Part shown: piece by piece, positions 6,817-15,422 of the stretch
How the letters are laid out: each line of letters opens with the position of its first letter
Numbering within the stretch: position 1 is the stretch's first letter
Assembly (NCBI GenBank): GCA_026415155.1
Contig: JAOAHQ010000005.1
Coordinates: 1 to 63,630, forward strand
DNA length: 63,630 bases
Reading direction: 5' to 3'
Source of the DNA: Rhodocyclaceae bacterium
Lineage (GTDB): Bacteria > Pseudomonadota > Gammaproteobacteria > Burkholderiales > Rhodocyclaceae
Made by a program: the position numbers and the translations under genes
The notes under the pieces: generated by a model
Told to the model about the DNA's origin: nothing
What the model saw: only the letters and a program-made list of their open reading frames with translations
Databases searched by the model: none

Positions 6817-8703
6817 ATGAAGCAATCTCGCCATTCGCGCACGGCGCTCGCCGTCGCGCTTTGCCTTGCCTTTCCACCCGCTTTCTCCGCGACGCCCGAT
6901 GACGATACAGCCGTCGTCGTCACGGCCACGCGCATCCCGACACGTGTTTCTGAACAGCTCGCCGACGTGACCGTGATCACGCGCGAGGAGATCGAGAAGA
7001 CCGGCGCCACGACCTTGCCGGCGCTGCTTTCCCAGCAGCCGGGCCTGCAGATCGTCACCAACGGCGGCATCGGCAAAGCGACGAGCCTCTTCACGCGCGG
7101 CACCAGTGCCGGCCATACCCTTCTCCTCGTCGATGGCGTGCCGCTCGGTTCGGCCACGTCCGGCCAGCCTTCCTTCCACAACCTGCCCTTGTCGCAGATC
7201 GAGCGCATCGAAATCCTGCGCGGGCCGGCCTCCAGCCTCTACGGCTCGGATGCGATCGGCGGCGTGGTGCAGATCTTCACGAAGAAAGGCGCGGGGCCGC
7301 TGAAGCCCGAAGCCTTCGCCGGCGCGGGCAGCTATGGCACGAACGAAGTCATGGCCGGGGTGTCCGGCGGGACGGAGACCGTCTCCTACAGCCTCCGTGT
7401 TGCGCACTTTGAAACCGATGGGTTTAGTGTTGCATCGGACGTTACACGTTTTTCGCAGGCAAACTTTGGGACTCTCCCCCATCCAGACAAGGATGGCTAT
7501 CGCAATTCCTCGCTAAATGGCCGGCTGGCGTTTCGTCCAGCCGTTGGCCATGAAGTCGGCCTCACGTTTTTCTCCGCGGAAAGCAAGAACGCCTTCGACA
7601 GCGGAAGCGATCCGACCGTCGATGCCCGTAACAATGACAAGACAGGCGTCTGGTCTCTCTACACGCGCAATCGCCTTTTGCCCGCCTGGACGTCGACCTT
7701 GCGTTATGGCGAATCGAAGGATCGATCGCGGACTTGGGATTTCGATTTGAATATTTTTGCGCCCGCCTGGAGTCTCTTCCAAACCGCGCAGAAACAATGG
7801 ACCTGGCAGAACGACGTGAAACTGCCGCTCGGCACGCTGCTGCTGGCCTATGAAGACCTGGAGCAGGAGGTGGAGTCGACAACGAATTACACCGTCAAGG
7901 AACGCACAGTGAAATCCTGGATCGCCGGCTGGCAGGCGCGGGCGGGCAGCCACAGCTGGCAGCTTTCCACCCGCCGCGACGACAACTCGCAGTTCGGCGC
8001 CAAGACCACCGGCAGCCTCGCCTATGGCTACGCGATCACGCCGGCGCTCACCGCGCGCGCCGCGGTCGGCACCGCCTTCAAGGCGCCTTCGTTCAACGAC
8101 CTTTACTACCCTGATTTCTTTGGTACCCATGGCAACCCCAACCTGCTGCCCGAAACCGCGCGAAATCGCGAGGTTGGCCTCGACTGGACGGGCCCCACCG
8201 GCGCACGGCTCTCTTACACGCATTACGACAACCGCATCAAGAATTTGATTGTTTGGCAGGACACCAGCGGTTTCTGGACGTTTGTGCCGTTCAACGTCGG
8301 TCGCGCACGCATCACCGGCGACAGCCTTTCAGGCAGCCACCAGTGGGGCGCCTGGAGCGCGCAAGCGAGCCTCGACCTCATGAAGCCGATCGATGAAGCG
8401 ACCGGCAACCGCCTGCCGCGCCGCGCCGCGCAGCAGTTCAAGGCGCGCCTCGCCTATGAGCCCGGCCCCTGGGGCGTAGGGGCGGAAGTCGTCGCCGTCG
8501 GCAAGCGCTTTGATACGGCGACGCAGACGCGCGAGATGGCGCGCTACGAGCTCGTCAATCTCACCGCCCACTACCGGCTGACGCAAGACGTTCGCCTCGA
8601 GGCGCGGCTCGACAACCTGTTCGACAAAGACTACGAGACCGCCTGGGGCTACCGCAACCCCGGCGCGGCGCTCTTCGTCGGCCTGCGCTACCAGCCCAAG
8701 TGA
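6817..8703 (+). CDS. btuB: TonB-dependent vitamin B12 outer-membrane receptor
   Basis: This 628-residue protein has a signal peptide (LAVALCLAFPPAFSA), a TonB-box-like segment DTAVVVTATRIP, a plug domain (LPALLSQQPGLQI, RGPASSLYGSDAIGGVVQIFT) and a beta-barrel ending with a C-terminal strand (LFVGLRYQPK). The start at 6817 is placed by the signal peptide. Assignment to B12 rests on the riboswitch upstream and the btuCDF and cob genes downstream. It passes directly to btuC (TGATG). Confidence 0.95.
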   Translation: MKQSRHSRTALAVALCLAFPPAFSATPDDDTAVVVTATRIPTRVSEQLADVTVITREEIEKTGATTLPALLSQQPGLQIVTNGGIGKATSLFTRGTSAGHTLLLVDGVPLGSATSGQPSFHNLPLSQIERIEILRGPASSLYGSDAIGGVVQIFTKKGAGPLKPEAFAGAGSYGTNEVMAGVSGGTETVSYSLRVAHFETDGFSVASDVTRFSQANFGTLPHPDKDGYRNSSLNGRLAFRPAVGHEVGLTFFSAESKNAFDSGSDPTVDARNNDKTGVWSLYTRNRLLPAWTSTLRYGESKDRSRTWDFDLNIFAPAWSLFQTAQKQWTWQNDVKLPLGTLLLAYEDLEQEVESTTNYTVKERTVKSWIAGWQARAGSHSWQLSTRRDDNSQFGAKTTGSLAYGYAITPALTARAAVGTAFKAPSFNDLYYPDFFGTHGNPNLLPETARNREVGLDWTGPTGARLSYTHYDNRIKNLIVWQDTSGFWTFVPFNVGRARITGDSLSGSHQWGAWSAQASLDLMKPIDEATGNRLPRRAAQQFKARLAYEPGPWGVGAEVVAVGKRFDTATQTREMARYELVNLTAHYRLTQDVRLEARLDNLFDKDYETAWGYRNPGAALFVGLRYQPK

Positions 8704-9674
8704 TGCCCGCCCGCCGCCGCGCCTTCGTCGTGCTCGCCTTGCTCGTTGCCTTGAGTCTGGCGAGCCTGATGATGGCGCTGGCGGCGGGCAGTTTCGCCGT
8801 GCCCCTGCGCGAGGTGCTGGCCGCGCTCTCGGGCGCCGAGACGTCCGCGCGCGCCATCGTCTTCGAGCTGCGGCTGCCGCGCGCGCTCGCCGGCTTCGCG
8901 GTCGGCGGGCTGCTGGCCTTGGCCGGCGGCCTGATGCAGGTCTTGCTGAGAAACCCTTTGGCCGATCCCTATGTGCTCGGCATCTCGGGCGGCGCGGGCG
9001 TCGGGGTGCTCTTCGCGATGCTCATGGGGCTCTCCAGCCTCTTCATTCCGGGGTTTGCCTTCGTAGGGGCGCTCGCCGCGATGCTGCTCGTTTTTGGCCT
9101 CGCTCATGGCGATGGCAGCTGGACGCAAACGCGGCTCTTGCTCACCGGTGTCGTGGTCGCCGCCGGCTGCGGCGCGATCGTCGCCTTGCTCCTCACCTTG
9201 GCGCCTGAGCAGAAGGTGCATGGCATGCTGTTTTGGCTGATGGGGGATCTCTCGCAGGCGGTCGATGCGCGGCCGGCGCTCGTTATGCTCGCGGCGGCGC
9301 TTGTCATCGCGCTTCCCTTCGCCCGCGAGTTGAATCTGCTCGCGCGCGGCGCCGATCTCGCCGCCTCGCTGGGCGTCGAGATCGCCGCCTTGCGGCGCAT
9401 CGTCTATTTCGTCGCCTCGCTCGCCACCGCAGCGGCGGTCACCACCGCCGGCTCGATCGGTTTCGTGGGCTTGATCGTGCCCCATCTCGTGCGTCTGGCG
9501 ATCGGCAACGACCAGCGTCTGTTGTTGCCCGCCGCCGCCTTGGCCGGCGGCAGCCTGCTGGTGCTCGCCGACACGGCCTCGCGCACGCTCTGGGCGCCGC
9601 AGCAGCTGCCGGTGGGCGTGCTCACCGCCCTGATTGGCGTGCCGGTCTTCCTTTACCTGCTCGGTCGGAAATGA
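8703..9674 (+). CDS. btuC: Cobalamin ABC transporter permease
   Basis: This is a 323-residue FecCD/BtuC-family permease with about ten membrane helices. Family signatures include RLPRALAGFAVGGLLALAGG, NPLADPYVLGISGGAGVG and GSIGFVGLIVPHLVRL near the C-terminus, the cytoplasmic coupling segment for BtuD. The ATG at 8703 overlaps the btuB stop; an in-frame GTG at 8700 is an alternative. It imports B12 across the inner membrane together with BtuD and BtuF. Confidence 0.94.
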   Translation: MPARRRAFVVLALLVALSLASLMMALAAGSFAVPLREVLAALSGAETSARAIVFELRLPRALAGFAVGGLLALAGGLMQVLLRNPLADPYVLGISGGAGVGVLFAMLMGLSSLFIPGFAFVGALAAMLLVFGLAHGDGSWTQTRLLLTGVVVAAGCGAIVALLLTLAPEQKVHGMLFWLMGDLSQAVDARPALVMLAAALVIALPFARELNLLARGADLAASLGVEIAALRRIVYFVASLATAAAVTTAGSIGFVGLIVPHLVRLAIGNDQRLLLPAAALAGGSLLVLADTASRTLWAPQQLPVGVLTALIGVPVFLYLLGRK

Positions 9675-10423
9675 TTCTTTCGGCCCGCAATCTTGCCGTC
9701 AGCGTGGGGCTGCACAAGGTCTGCCTCTCGCTCGATCTCGAGCTCGGCCCGGGCAGCCGGCTCGCGATCCTGGGCCGCAATGGCGCGGGGAAATCGACGC
9801 TGCTGGCGACCCTGGCCGGCTTGAGGCCGCAGGAGGCCGGCACGCTACTGTTGGAGGGCAAGCCCTATGCCGACTGGGGCCCGCGCAAGGCGGCGAAGCG
9901 GCGCGGCTGGCTCGGTCAGGATGCGGGCGAGCCTTTCGCCAGCACGGTGCTCGAGACCGTGCTCGTCGGCCGTCATCCGCACCTGTCGCGCTGGGGCTGG
10001 GAGTCCGAGGAAGACCTCGCGATCGCCCAACGGGCGCTCGCCCAGCTGGGGCTTTCCGGTTTCGAGGCGCGCGAGATCCATACGCTCTCCGGGGGGGAAT
10101 ACCAGCGCGTGCGGCTCGCCGCCTTGCTCGCGCAAGGCCCGCGGCTGTATCTGCTCGACGAGCCGCTCGCGCATCTCGATCTCAATCACCAGATCGCCAC
10201 GCTCGATCTCTTCGCGAGGCTCGCGCGCGAAGCGGGCGCGGCGGTGGCGATGGTGCTCCATGATCCGAACCTGGCGCTGCGTTACTGCGACCAGGTCGTC
10301 CTGCTCTATGGCGACAGCCGCCATCGCGCCGGGCCGGCCGCCGAGCTGCTCGAGGCCACGATTCTTTCCGATCTCTACGGCCATCCGCTGCGCCGCGTCG
10401 AGAACTTTTTCGTTCCGGAGTAG
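9671..10423 (+). CDS. btuD: Cobalamin ABC transporter ATP-binding protein
   Basis: This 250-residue ABC ATPase has Walker A GRNGAGKST, a QDAGEPF Q-loop, signature LSGGEYQRV, Walker B LYLLDEPLAHLD and switch His in VLHDPN. The start overlaps the btuC stop (ATGA). Proteins of this type pair with FecCD permeases; context gives B12 as the substrate. Confidence 0.94.
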   Translation: MILSARNLAVSVGLHKVCLSLDLELGPGSRLAILGRNGAGKSTLLATLAGLRPQEAGTLLLEGKPYADWGPRKAAKRRGWLGQDAGEPFASTVLETVLVGRHPHLSRWGWESEEDLAIAQRALAQLGLSGFEAREIHTLSGGEYQRVRLAALLAQGPRLYLLDEPLAHLDLNHQIATLDLFARLAREAGAAVAMVLHDPNLALRYCDQVVLLYGDSRHRAGPAAELLEATILSDLYGHPLRRVENFFVPE

Positions 10424-10425
10424 CC

Positions 10426-11217
10426 ATGCATCGTTTCCTGCTCGTCTTGCTGCTCGTGGCCCATGCCGTCTGGGCTGAAGACTGTCCGCGCATCGTCAGC
10501 CAGTCGCCCTACATCACGCAGGCCCTCGTCTGGCTGGGGCTCGAGTCCTGCATCGTCGGCGTGAGCCGCTACGATGCGCTCGAACGGCCGAAGACCGGCG
10601 GCATCCTCGATCCAGATCCCGAAGCCATCGTGCGGCTTTCACCACAGCTTTTGATCACCTCGAACTGGACGCCGGCGGAAGTCTGGCAGCGGGCCGCACC
10701 GCCAGGGGCGAGAACGCTCATCGTCGATGGCTTTCGCGGCATGGCGGGAGTCGAAGCCATGTTGCGCGAGATCGGCCGTGCGGCGGGGGTGGCCGGCATC
10801 GACGAGCGCGTCGAGCGTTTCGCCGCCGACTGGCGCACGGCGGCCGCTCGCGTCGGCGGCGGCGGGCGGCGCGTGCTGATCCTCTCGGCCTGTGGCGCAT
10901 CGCCCTATTCGTTCGGCCGCGGCACGACTCTCTTCGAGCTCTTCACGGCGGCAGGCTTCGAGGTCGTCGCCGACCACGAGCGCATCCGCAACTTTCCCGC
11001 CGACCGCCCCGACGAGGTCGCCGCCTGGATCGCCGCGCGCCGGCCGGAGTTCATTTTTGCGCTCAAGAACCGGCGCGACGAAGCCTGTAATGCCGCGATC
11101 GCCCTGCCCGGGGTGCCGATCCTGCCGCTCGATGGAGAACGCTTTACTCATCCTGGCCCACGACTCCTCGAGGGGATCGAGCAGCTGCGTGCGACGATGG
11201 AGGAGATGCCGCGATGA
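10426..11217 (+). CDS. btuF: Periplasmic cobalamin-binding protein (BtuF-like, first copy)
   Basis: This 263-residue protein has a signal peptide (FLLVLLLVAHAVWA) and a helical-backbone ABC substrate-binding domain: RIVSQSPYITQALVWLGL, CIVGVSRYD, PEAIVRLSPQLLIT. It follows btuD by two bases and overlaps cobO, so it is the likely partner of BtuCD. A second BtuF-like protein is encoded at 15423-16307. The two differ substantially in sequence, so they may bind different corrinoids. Confidence 0.88.
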   Translation: MHRFLLVLLLVAHAVWAEDCPRIVSQSPYITQALVWLGLESCIVGVSRYDALERPKTGGILDPDPEAIVRLSPQLLITSNWTPAEVWQRAAPPGARTLIVDGFRGMAGVEAMLREIGRAAGVAGIDERVERFAADWRTAAARVGGGGRRVLILSACGASPYSFGRGTTLFELFTAAGFEVVADHERIRNFPADRPDEVAAWIAARRPEFIFALKNRRDEACNAAIALPGVPILPLDGERFTHPGPRLLEGIEQLRATMEEMPR

Positions 11218-11813
11218 GCGAACGGGAAGAGCGCCACCGTGTGCGCATGCAGCGCAAGAAAGCGCTCATCGACGCGAAAATCGGCGCTGCCGGGACGGCA
11301 CGTGGCGTGTTCCTGGTCCATACCGGCAACGGCAAGGGCAAGAGCAGCGCTGCCTTCGGCCTGCTCGCGCGCGCCCTCGGCCATGGCATGAGGGCCGTGG
11401 TCGTGCAGTTCGTCAAGGGACGTTCGGATACAGGCGAAGAGACCTTCTTCCGCGCGCAGCCGAACGTGCGCTGGCATGTCATGGGCGAGGGCTTCACCTG
11501 GGAGACGCAGGACGACGCAAAGGACGCCGCCGCCTGCCGCACTGCCTGGGAAGCGGCACGGCAGGCACTCGCCGATCCGTACGTCGATCTGGTGATCCTC
11601 GACGAATTCACCTACGCCTTCAAATACCGCTGGCTCGATCTGGCCGAGGCGCTGGCGGCGATCAAAAGCCGGCCGCCGATGCAGCACCTCGTCGTCACCG
11701 GACGTGCCGCGCCAGATGCGTTGATCGCCGCCGCCGACACCGTTACCGAGATGGCACTCGTCAAACACGCTTTCCAGGCCGGTATCCAGGCGATGCCGGG
11801 AGTCGAATGGTGA
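11214..11813 (+). CDS. cobO: Cob(I)yrinic acid a,c-diamide adenosyltransferase
   Basis: This 199-residue protein has the CobA/CobO/BtuR pattern: P-loop HTGNGKGKSSAA, VVVQFVKGR, ILDEFTYAFKYRWL and LVVTGRAAP. It transfers the adenosyl group from ATP to the reduced corrinoid cobalt. It overlaps btuF and cbiA by a few bases, within the riboswitch-controlled operon. Residues IGAAGTA near position 23 correspond to an 18/19 copy of the dispersed motif. Confidence 0.95.
   Translation: MSEREERHRVRMQRKKALIDAKIGAAGTARGVFLVHTGNGKGKSSAAFGLLARALGHGMRAVVVQFVKGRSDTGEETFFRAQPNVRWHVMGEGFTWETQDDAKDAAACRTAWEAARQALADPYVDLVILDEFTYAFKYRWLDLAEALAAIKSRPPMQHLVVTGRAAPDALIAAADTVTEMALVKHAFQAGIQAMPGVEW
11281..11299 (+). 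repeat. Dispersed motif, one mismatch (in cobO)
   Basis: TCGGCGCTGCCGGGACGGC differs at one position from the core and is read in the VGAGGTA frame as IGAAGTA. Confidence 0.75.
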
Positions 11814-13147
11814 GCTGCCCTGCCCTCTTCGTCGCCGCGCCGGCCTCGGGCCACGGCAAGACCACGGTGGTGGCGGCGCTGGCGCGGCTCAATACGCGAC
11901 TCGGCCGCCGCGTGCGCGTCTTCAAGTGTGGGCCGGATTTCCTCGATCCGATGATCCATGCGCACGCTTCTGGCCACCCCTGCGAGAACATCGATCTCAT
12001 GATGTGCGGCGAGGATGATGCGCGCTTTCGCCTCGCGCGCGCGGCCGCCGAGGCCGATCTCGTCCTCGTCGAAGGCGTGATGGGGCTTTACGATTCCGAG
12101 CCGACGGGCGCGGAACTCGCGCGGCGGCTGGGCCTGCCGATCCTCCTCGTCATCGATGCTGCGGCGATGGGAGCGAGCTTCGGCGCCATCGCCTGGGGGC
12201 TCAAGACCTACCGCGACGGCGCGCCGATCACGCATGCCTTGGCCAATCGCGTCGCGGGGGAATTCCATGCCGGGCTGTGCCGCGAAAGCCTGCCGGAAGG
12301 CATCCTCTGGGCCGGCAGCCTGCCGCGCGCGGCCGAGGCCGCGCTGCCCGAGCGGCATCTAGGGCTCTTGCCCGCCGCCGAGATCGCGCATCTCGATGCC
12401 CGGCTCGAGCGGCTGGCCGATCTTCTGGCGCACACGCCGCTCGCCACGCTGCCGCCCGCCGTCGATTTTCGTGCCGTCCCGCCAGCGCCGACTTTTCGAG
12501 GTGAGTCGGCGCCCGGCGGGACGTCCCCTTTTCCGCCAGCGCCGACTTTCACGCGCCCGCTCGAAGGCCGCGTCATCGCCGTCGCGCGCGACGCGGCCTT
12601 CTGCTTCCTCTATCCCGCCAATCTCGAATGCCTGGAAGCGCTGGGCGCACGTCTTGCCTTCTTCTCGCCGCTTCACGATGCGGCGCTGCCCGAGTGCGAC
12701 GCCGTCTGGCTGCCTGGCGGCTATCCGGAGCTGCATGCAGAAACGATCGCCGCCAATGCCGCGATGCGGCAGGCGCTCCAGGCCCATGTCGCCGCGGGCA
12801 AGCCCTTGCTTGCCGAATGCGGCGGCCTGATGGCCTGCTGCGAGACGCTCCACGACCTCACCGGACGCGCGCATCGCATGTGGGGGCTGCTGCCGGGAGT
12901 GACGCGCATGCAAAAGGAGCTCGCCGGCCTCGGCCTCCTCGCCGCCGAGCTGCCCGAAGGCCGGCTTACCGGCCACAGCTTCCACTTCTCGACCTTCGAA
13001 AGCCCGCTCGCCCCCGTGGCGCAGGCGGTCAGCCTCGCTGGCAGGGGCGGCGAGGCGATCTGGCGACGAGGGCGCCTCACCGCGAGCTACATGCACTGTT
13101 ACTTTCCGTCGAATCCGCGCGCTGCAGCCAGTCTTTTCCTGTCTTGA
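11807..13147 (+). CDS. cbiA: Cobyrinate a,c-diamide synthase
   Basis: This 446-residue protein has an N-terminal dethiobiotin-synthetase-like ATPase domain (P-loop ASGHGKTT, CGPDFLDPMIH) and a C-terminal class-I glutamine amidotransferase-like domain (ECGGLMACC with the catalytic Cys, GHSFHFST). It amidates the a and c side chains. The interdomain linker (about 223-250) is made from three successive copies of the dispersed motif in alternating orientation, reading [15 protein letters not shown] and PPAPTF. The ATG at 11807 overlaps cobO; GTG at 11810 is possible. Confidence 0.94.
   Translation: MVSCPALFVAAPASGHGKTTVVAALARLNTRLGRRVRVFKCGPDFLDPMIHAHASGHPCENIDLMMCGEDDARFRLARAAAEADLVLVEGVMGLYDSEPTGAELARRLGLPILLVIDAAAMGASFGAIAWGLKTYRDGAPITHALANRVAGEFHAGLCRESLPEGILWAGSLPRAAEAALPERHLGLLPAAEIAHLDARLERLADLLAHTPLATLPPAVDFRAVPPAPTFRGESAPGGTSPFPPAPTFTRPLEGRVIAVARDAAFCFLYPANLECLEALGARLAFFSPLHDAALPECDAVWLPGGYPELHAETIAANAAMRQALQAHVAAGKPLLAECGGLMACCETLHDLTGRAHRMWGLLPGVTRMQKELAGLGLLAAELPEGRLTGHSFHFSTFESPLAPVAQAVSLAGRGGEAIWRRGRLTASYMHCYFPSNPRAAASLFLS
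12473..12491 (-). repeat. Dispersed 19-bp motif, exact copy (cbiA linker, 1 of 3)
   Basis: Exact core on the minus strand, extended by the flanking AAA. Read in cbiA as AVPPAPT. Confidence 0.9.
12506..12525 (+). repeat. Dispersed motif variant (cbiA linker, 2 of 3)
   Basis: TCGGCGCCCGGCGGGACGTC is a degenerate plus-strand copy between two minus-strand copies. Confidence 0.6.
12534..12549 (-). repeat. Dispersed motif, partial copy (cbiA linker, 3 of 3)
   Basis: CCGCCAGCGCCGACTT covers the 5' two-thirds of the motif on the minus strand and is read as PPAPT. Confidence 0.65.
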
Positions 13148-13176
13148 GCTTCCTCTGCTCAGTGGGTATCGACATC

Positions 13177-13195
13177 GTGCGCACATTTGGCGCAC
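13177..13195. promoter_or_regulatory. Inverted repeat, candidate TacA operator
   Basis: A perfect 6-bp inverted repeat, GTGCGC and GCGCAC separated by seven bases, lies 33 bases before the TacA-type antitoxin start. Ribbon-helix-helix antitoxins usually bind such sites to autorepress. Confidence 0.5.
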
Positions 13196-13228
13196 AATAG
13201 ACGTTTTCCATTTTCCGAAAGGATCACC

Positions 13229-13504
13229 ATGCTGACACCCTCGAAAGCGAGCCGCCTCCACATCCGCTGCGACCGGCAGGTGCGGGAACTGCTCGACAAG
13301 GCGGCAGCCTTGGCCCATATGAGCGTTTCGGAATTCGTGCTGCGCCGGGCCGTGGAAGAGGCCAAGGCGGTGGTGGCGGCGCACGAGTCGATCACCTTAA
13401 AGCAGGAAGATTTCGCGGCCTTTCTGGCTGCGCTCGAAGAGCCCGGCGAACCCAACGCTGCCCTGCGGCGCGCCTTCGCACGCCACGATGCCAGCGTGCG
13501 CTAG
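13229..13504 (+). CDS. TacA-type (DUF1778) ribbon-helix-helix antitoxin
   Basis: This 91-residue protein has the DUF1778 pattern: RLHIRCDRQVRELLDKAAAL, then MSVSEFVLRRAVEEAK and a C-terminal toxin-wrapping tail. It pairs with the GNAT acetyltransferase toxin starting 2 bases downstream. A GAAAGGA ribosome-binding site precedes the ATG. The module sits between cbiA and the convergent speDE gene. Confidence 0.88.
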   Translation: MLTPSKASRLHIRCDRQVRELLDKAAALAHMSVSEFVLRRAVEEAKAVVAAHESITLKQEDFAAFLAALEEPGEPNAALRRAFARHDASVR

Positions 13505-13506
13505 CC

Positions 13507-14016
13507 ATGCCGCGCTATGCCATCCGCCCGCTCGACCGCGCCGCGGACACGTCGCGCTTCGACTGCGGTATCGCCGCGCTCAACGACTATCTCGCGCGTT
13601 ATGCCGGGCAGGATGTGCGACGGGGCATCGCACGAACCTTCATCGCCTGTCCCGAGGATGACGCCACGCGTATCGCAGGCTTCTTCACCCTCAGTGCGGC
13701 CAGCGTCCAGGCCGAAACACTGCCCGAGGAATGGCGCCGCAAGCTACCACGCTATCCAGTCCCGGTGGCCTTGCTGGGGCGTCTTGCCGTCGATCTGGCG
13801 TTTCAAGGCAAAGGCCTCGGATCGATCCTGCTCGCCGACGTCTGCCGCCGGGTAAATGCGGCCAGCCAGACGCTGGCCGTGGCCGGCATCGTCGTCGATG
13901 CGAAATCGGCAGCCGCCGCTGGGTTCTACCGCCATTTCGGCTTCATCGAGCTCCCCGGCCAGCCAAGCCGCCTCATCCTGCCTCGCAACCGCTTTGCCGA
14001 GCCGGATCGCTACTGA
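13507..14016 (+). CDS. TacT-type GNAT acetyltransferase toxin
   Basis: This 169-residue GNAT protein has YAIRPLDRAADTSRFDCG at the N-terminus, the acetyl-CoA motif AVDLAFQGKGLGSILL and GFYRHFGFIEL. These features are typical of TacT/AtaT toxins, which acetylate aminoacyl-tRNA and stop translation. Start and stop are intact and the antitoxin is immediately upstream, so this module looks functional, unlike the two other toxin genes in this window. Confidence 0.88.
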   Translation: MPRYAIRPLDRAADTSRFDCGIAALNDYLARYAGQDVRRGIARTFIACPEDDATRIAGFFTLSAASVQAETLPEEWRRKLPRYPVPVALLGRLAVDLAFQGKGLGSILLADVCRRVNAASQTLAVAGIVVDAKSAAAAGFYRHFGFIELPGQPSRLILPRNRFAEPDRY

Positions 14017-14023
14017 TCGAAGG

Positions 14024-15271
14024 CTACTTCGCCGCTTCGACCAGCGCCCGATAGAAATTCGGCAGCGCGAAAAGCGCGTCGTGCACGTCCTCGTTGTAGT
14101 AACTGAGATCGCCGATGCCGCGCTCGCGAAGCCGCTGCGCGACCGTCGCGGCATCGAGCGCGGTCGGATCGAGCTCGTCCGAGGCCACCGCCAGCCCCCA
14201 GTAGGCGCCATAAAGCGGGATGTAGAGCCCGTAGGCATGCACGCCGGAGAAGACTTGGCGCAGTTCGGCGACGATGTTTTGCACGCGCTCGGGATGAAAG
14301 ATCGGCGAGCCGATGTGCAGCACGAGCGCCCCGCCGGGCGCGAGCACGCGGCGCGCCCTGGCGAACGAGGCGGCGCTGTAGAGCGGATCGGCCGGCGTGC
14401 CCGGATCGGTGAGGTCGAAGAGCACGAGATCGAAGCGCTCCTCGGTTTCATCGAGGAAGGCGAAACCATCGCCGATCCGCACTTCGAGCCGGGGATCGTC
14501 GAAGGCGCCGCGATGCACGGCGTGCAGATGGGCTTTCGACGCTTCGATCACGTCGGCATCGAGCTCGGCGAGGATGACGCGCTCGAGGCTGGGGTGTTTC
14601 AAAAGCTCCTCGGCCGCGCCGCCATCGCCGCCGCCGATGATGAGCGCACGGCGCGGCGCGGGGTGACTGATCGCCGCCGGATGGACGAGGGCCTCGTGGT
14701 AGAAGAATTCCTCGCCCTCCGAGGTCATGAAATGGCCATCGAGCCGCATCACGCGGCCGAACTGGGGCGTGTCGAAGATTTCCAGCAGTTGCTGGCTCGC
14801 CGTTTCCCGCGTCAGGAGCCGCTCGCGGAGGCGATAGCCGTAGCTGCTGTGTGCGTTGAGCGCTTCGAGGACCAGCTCGTCGCTCGCGCCGGCGGCATCG
14901 GATTTGCCGCGCAGGATGCGGTGCGTCTCGCTGCTTTGCGGCGCGAAGGCGGCGAGTAGCGCCGTCGCGAGCCGCTCGGCCTTGGCCGAATTGTCCTGGC
15001 AGAAGTTGCAGACATAGACGTCGAGCGTCACGCCTTTGCGTTCCGGCCAGGTGTGGACGGCTAGATGCGATTCGGCCAAAAGCAGCATGCCGGTGACGCC
15101 GCCGGGCTGGCCATTGTATTCAGGAAAGGTGAACCACTTTTCGTCCACCAGCGTGAGCCCCACGTCCAGGGTATGAGCCCGGCACAGCTCGGCCAGGCGC
15201 TCGGCGTCGACGAGCAACGACAGATCGCAACCGCACTGATAGAGATCGGCGGTCAGGTGAAGGCCTTGCAT
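14024..15271 (-). CDS. Fused S-adenosylmethionine decarboxylase-spermidine synthase
   Basis: This 415-residue protein joins two consecutive spermidine enzymes. Residues 1 to about 115 are a prokaryotic SpeD: the self-cleavage site ESHLAVHTWPE gives the pyruvoyl Ser68, with His73 and Cys88 matching the catalytic set. From about residue 135 to the end is a SpeE-type aminopropyltransferase (GGGDGGAAEELLKHP, FDLTDPGTPADPLYS, YNEDVHDALFALPNFY). Processing at Glu67-Ser68 would leave the synthase attached to the large alpha chain. A sigma-70 promoter and a hairpin-rich leader lie upstream. Confidence 0.93.
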   Translation of the reverse strand: MQGLHLTADLYQCGCDLSLLVDAERLAELCRAHTLDVGLTLVDEKWFTFPEYNGQPGGVTGMLLLAESHLAVHTWPERKGVTLDVYVCNFCQDNSAKAERLATALLAAFAPQSSETHRILRGKSDAAGASDELVLEALNAHSSYGYRLRERLLTRETASQQLLEIFDTPQFGRVMRLDGHFMTSEGEEFFYHEALVHPAAISHPAPRRALIIGGGDGGAAEELLKHPSLERVILAELDADVIEASKAHLHAVHRGAFDDPRLEVRIGDGFAFLDETEERFDLVLFDLTDPGTPADPLYSAASFARARRVLAPGGALVLHIGSPIFHPERVQNIVAELRQVFSGVHAYGLYIPLYGAYWGLAVASDELDPTALDAATVAQRLRERGIGDLSYYNEDVHDALFALPNFYRALVEAAK

Positions 15272-15369
15272 GGCGTTTCCCCCAATCGCTGCGGGATGTT
15301 TCCCGCGTCACAGAAAACCGCAGTGCGCACGCTGCGGCCCCCATGGCGTCATGCGCCGAAAAGCGCGCG
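15272..15369 (-). promoter_or_regulatory. Structured leader of speDE, possible attenuator
   Basis: The roughly 95-base leader contains a stem CCGCAG/CTGCGG followed directly by TTTTCT, resembling an intrinsic terminator. A second stem, GCGGGA AACA TCCCGC, follows shortly before the start codon. This could be a transcription or translation control element, but no known riboswitch class is recognised. Confidence 0.4.
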
Positions 15370-15397
15370 ATTATAGCAGCAAGATCAGGTCTTGCAA
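15370..15397 (-). promoter_or_regulatory. Sigma-70 promoter of speDE
   Basis: On the minus strand, TTGCAA and TATAAT are separated by 16 bases. This is a good -35/-10 pair about 100 bases upstream of the speDE start. Confidence 0.7.
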
Positions 15398-15422
15398 AAG
15401 GGACGCGCTGGCGCAGTTCCAC

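Noticed and set aside
6283-7482. A 399-codon minus-strand frame across the riboswitch and btuB
   Set aside because: It crosses a riboswitch and a well-supported gene and has no domain signature.
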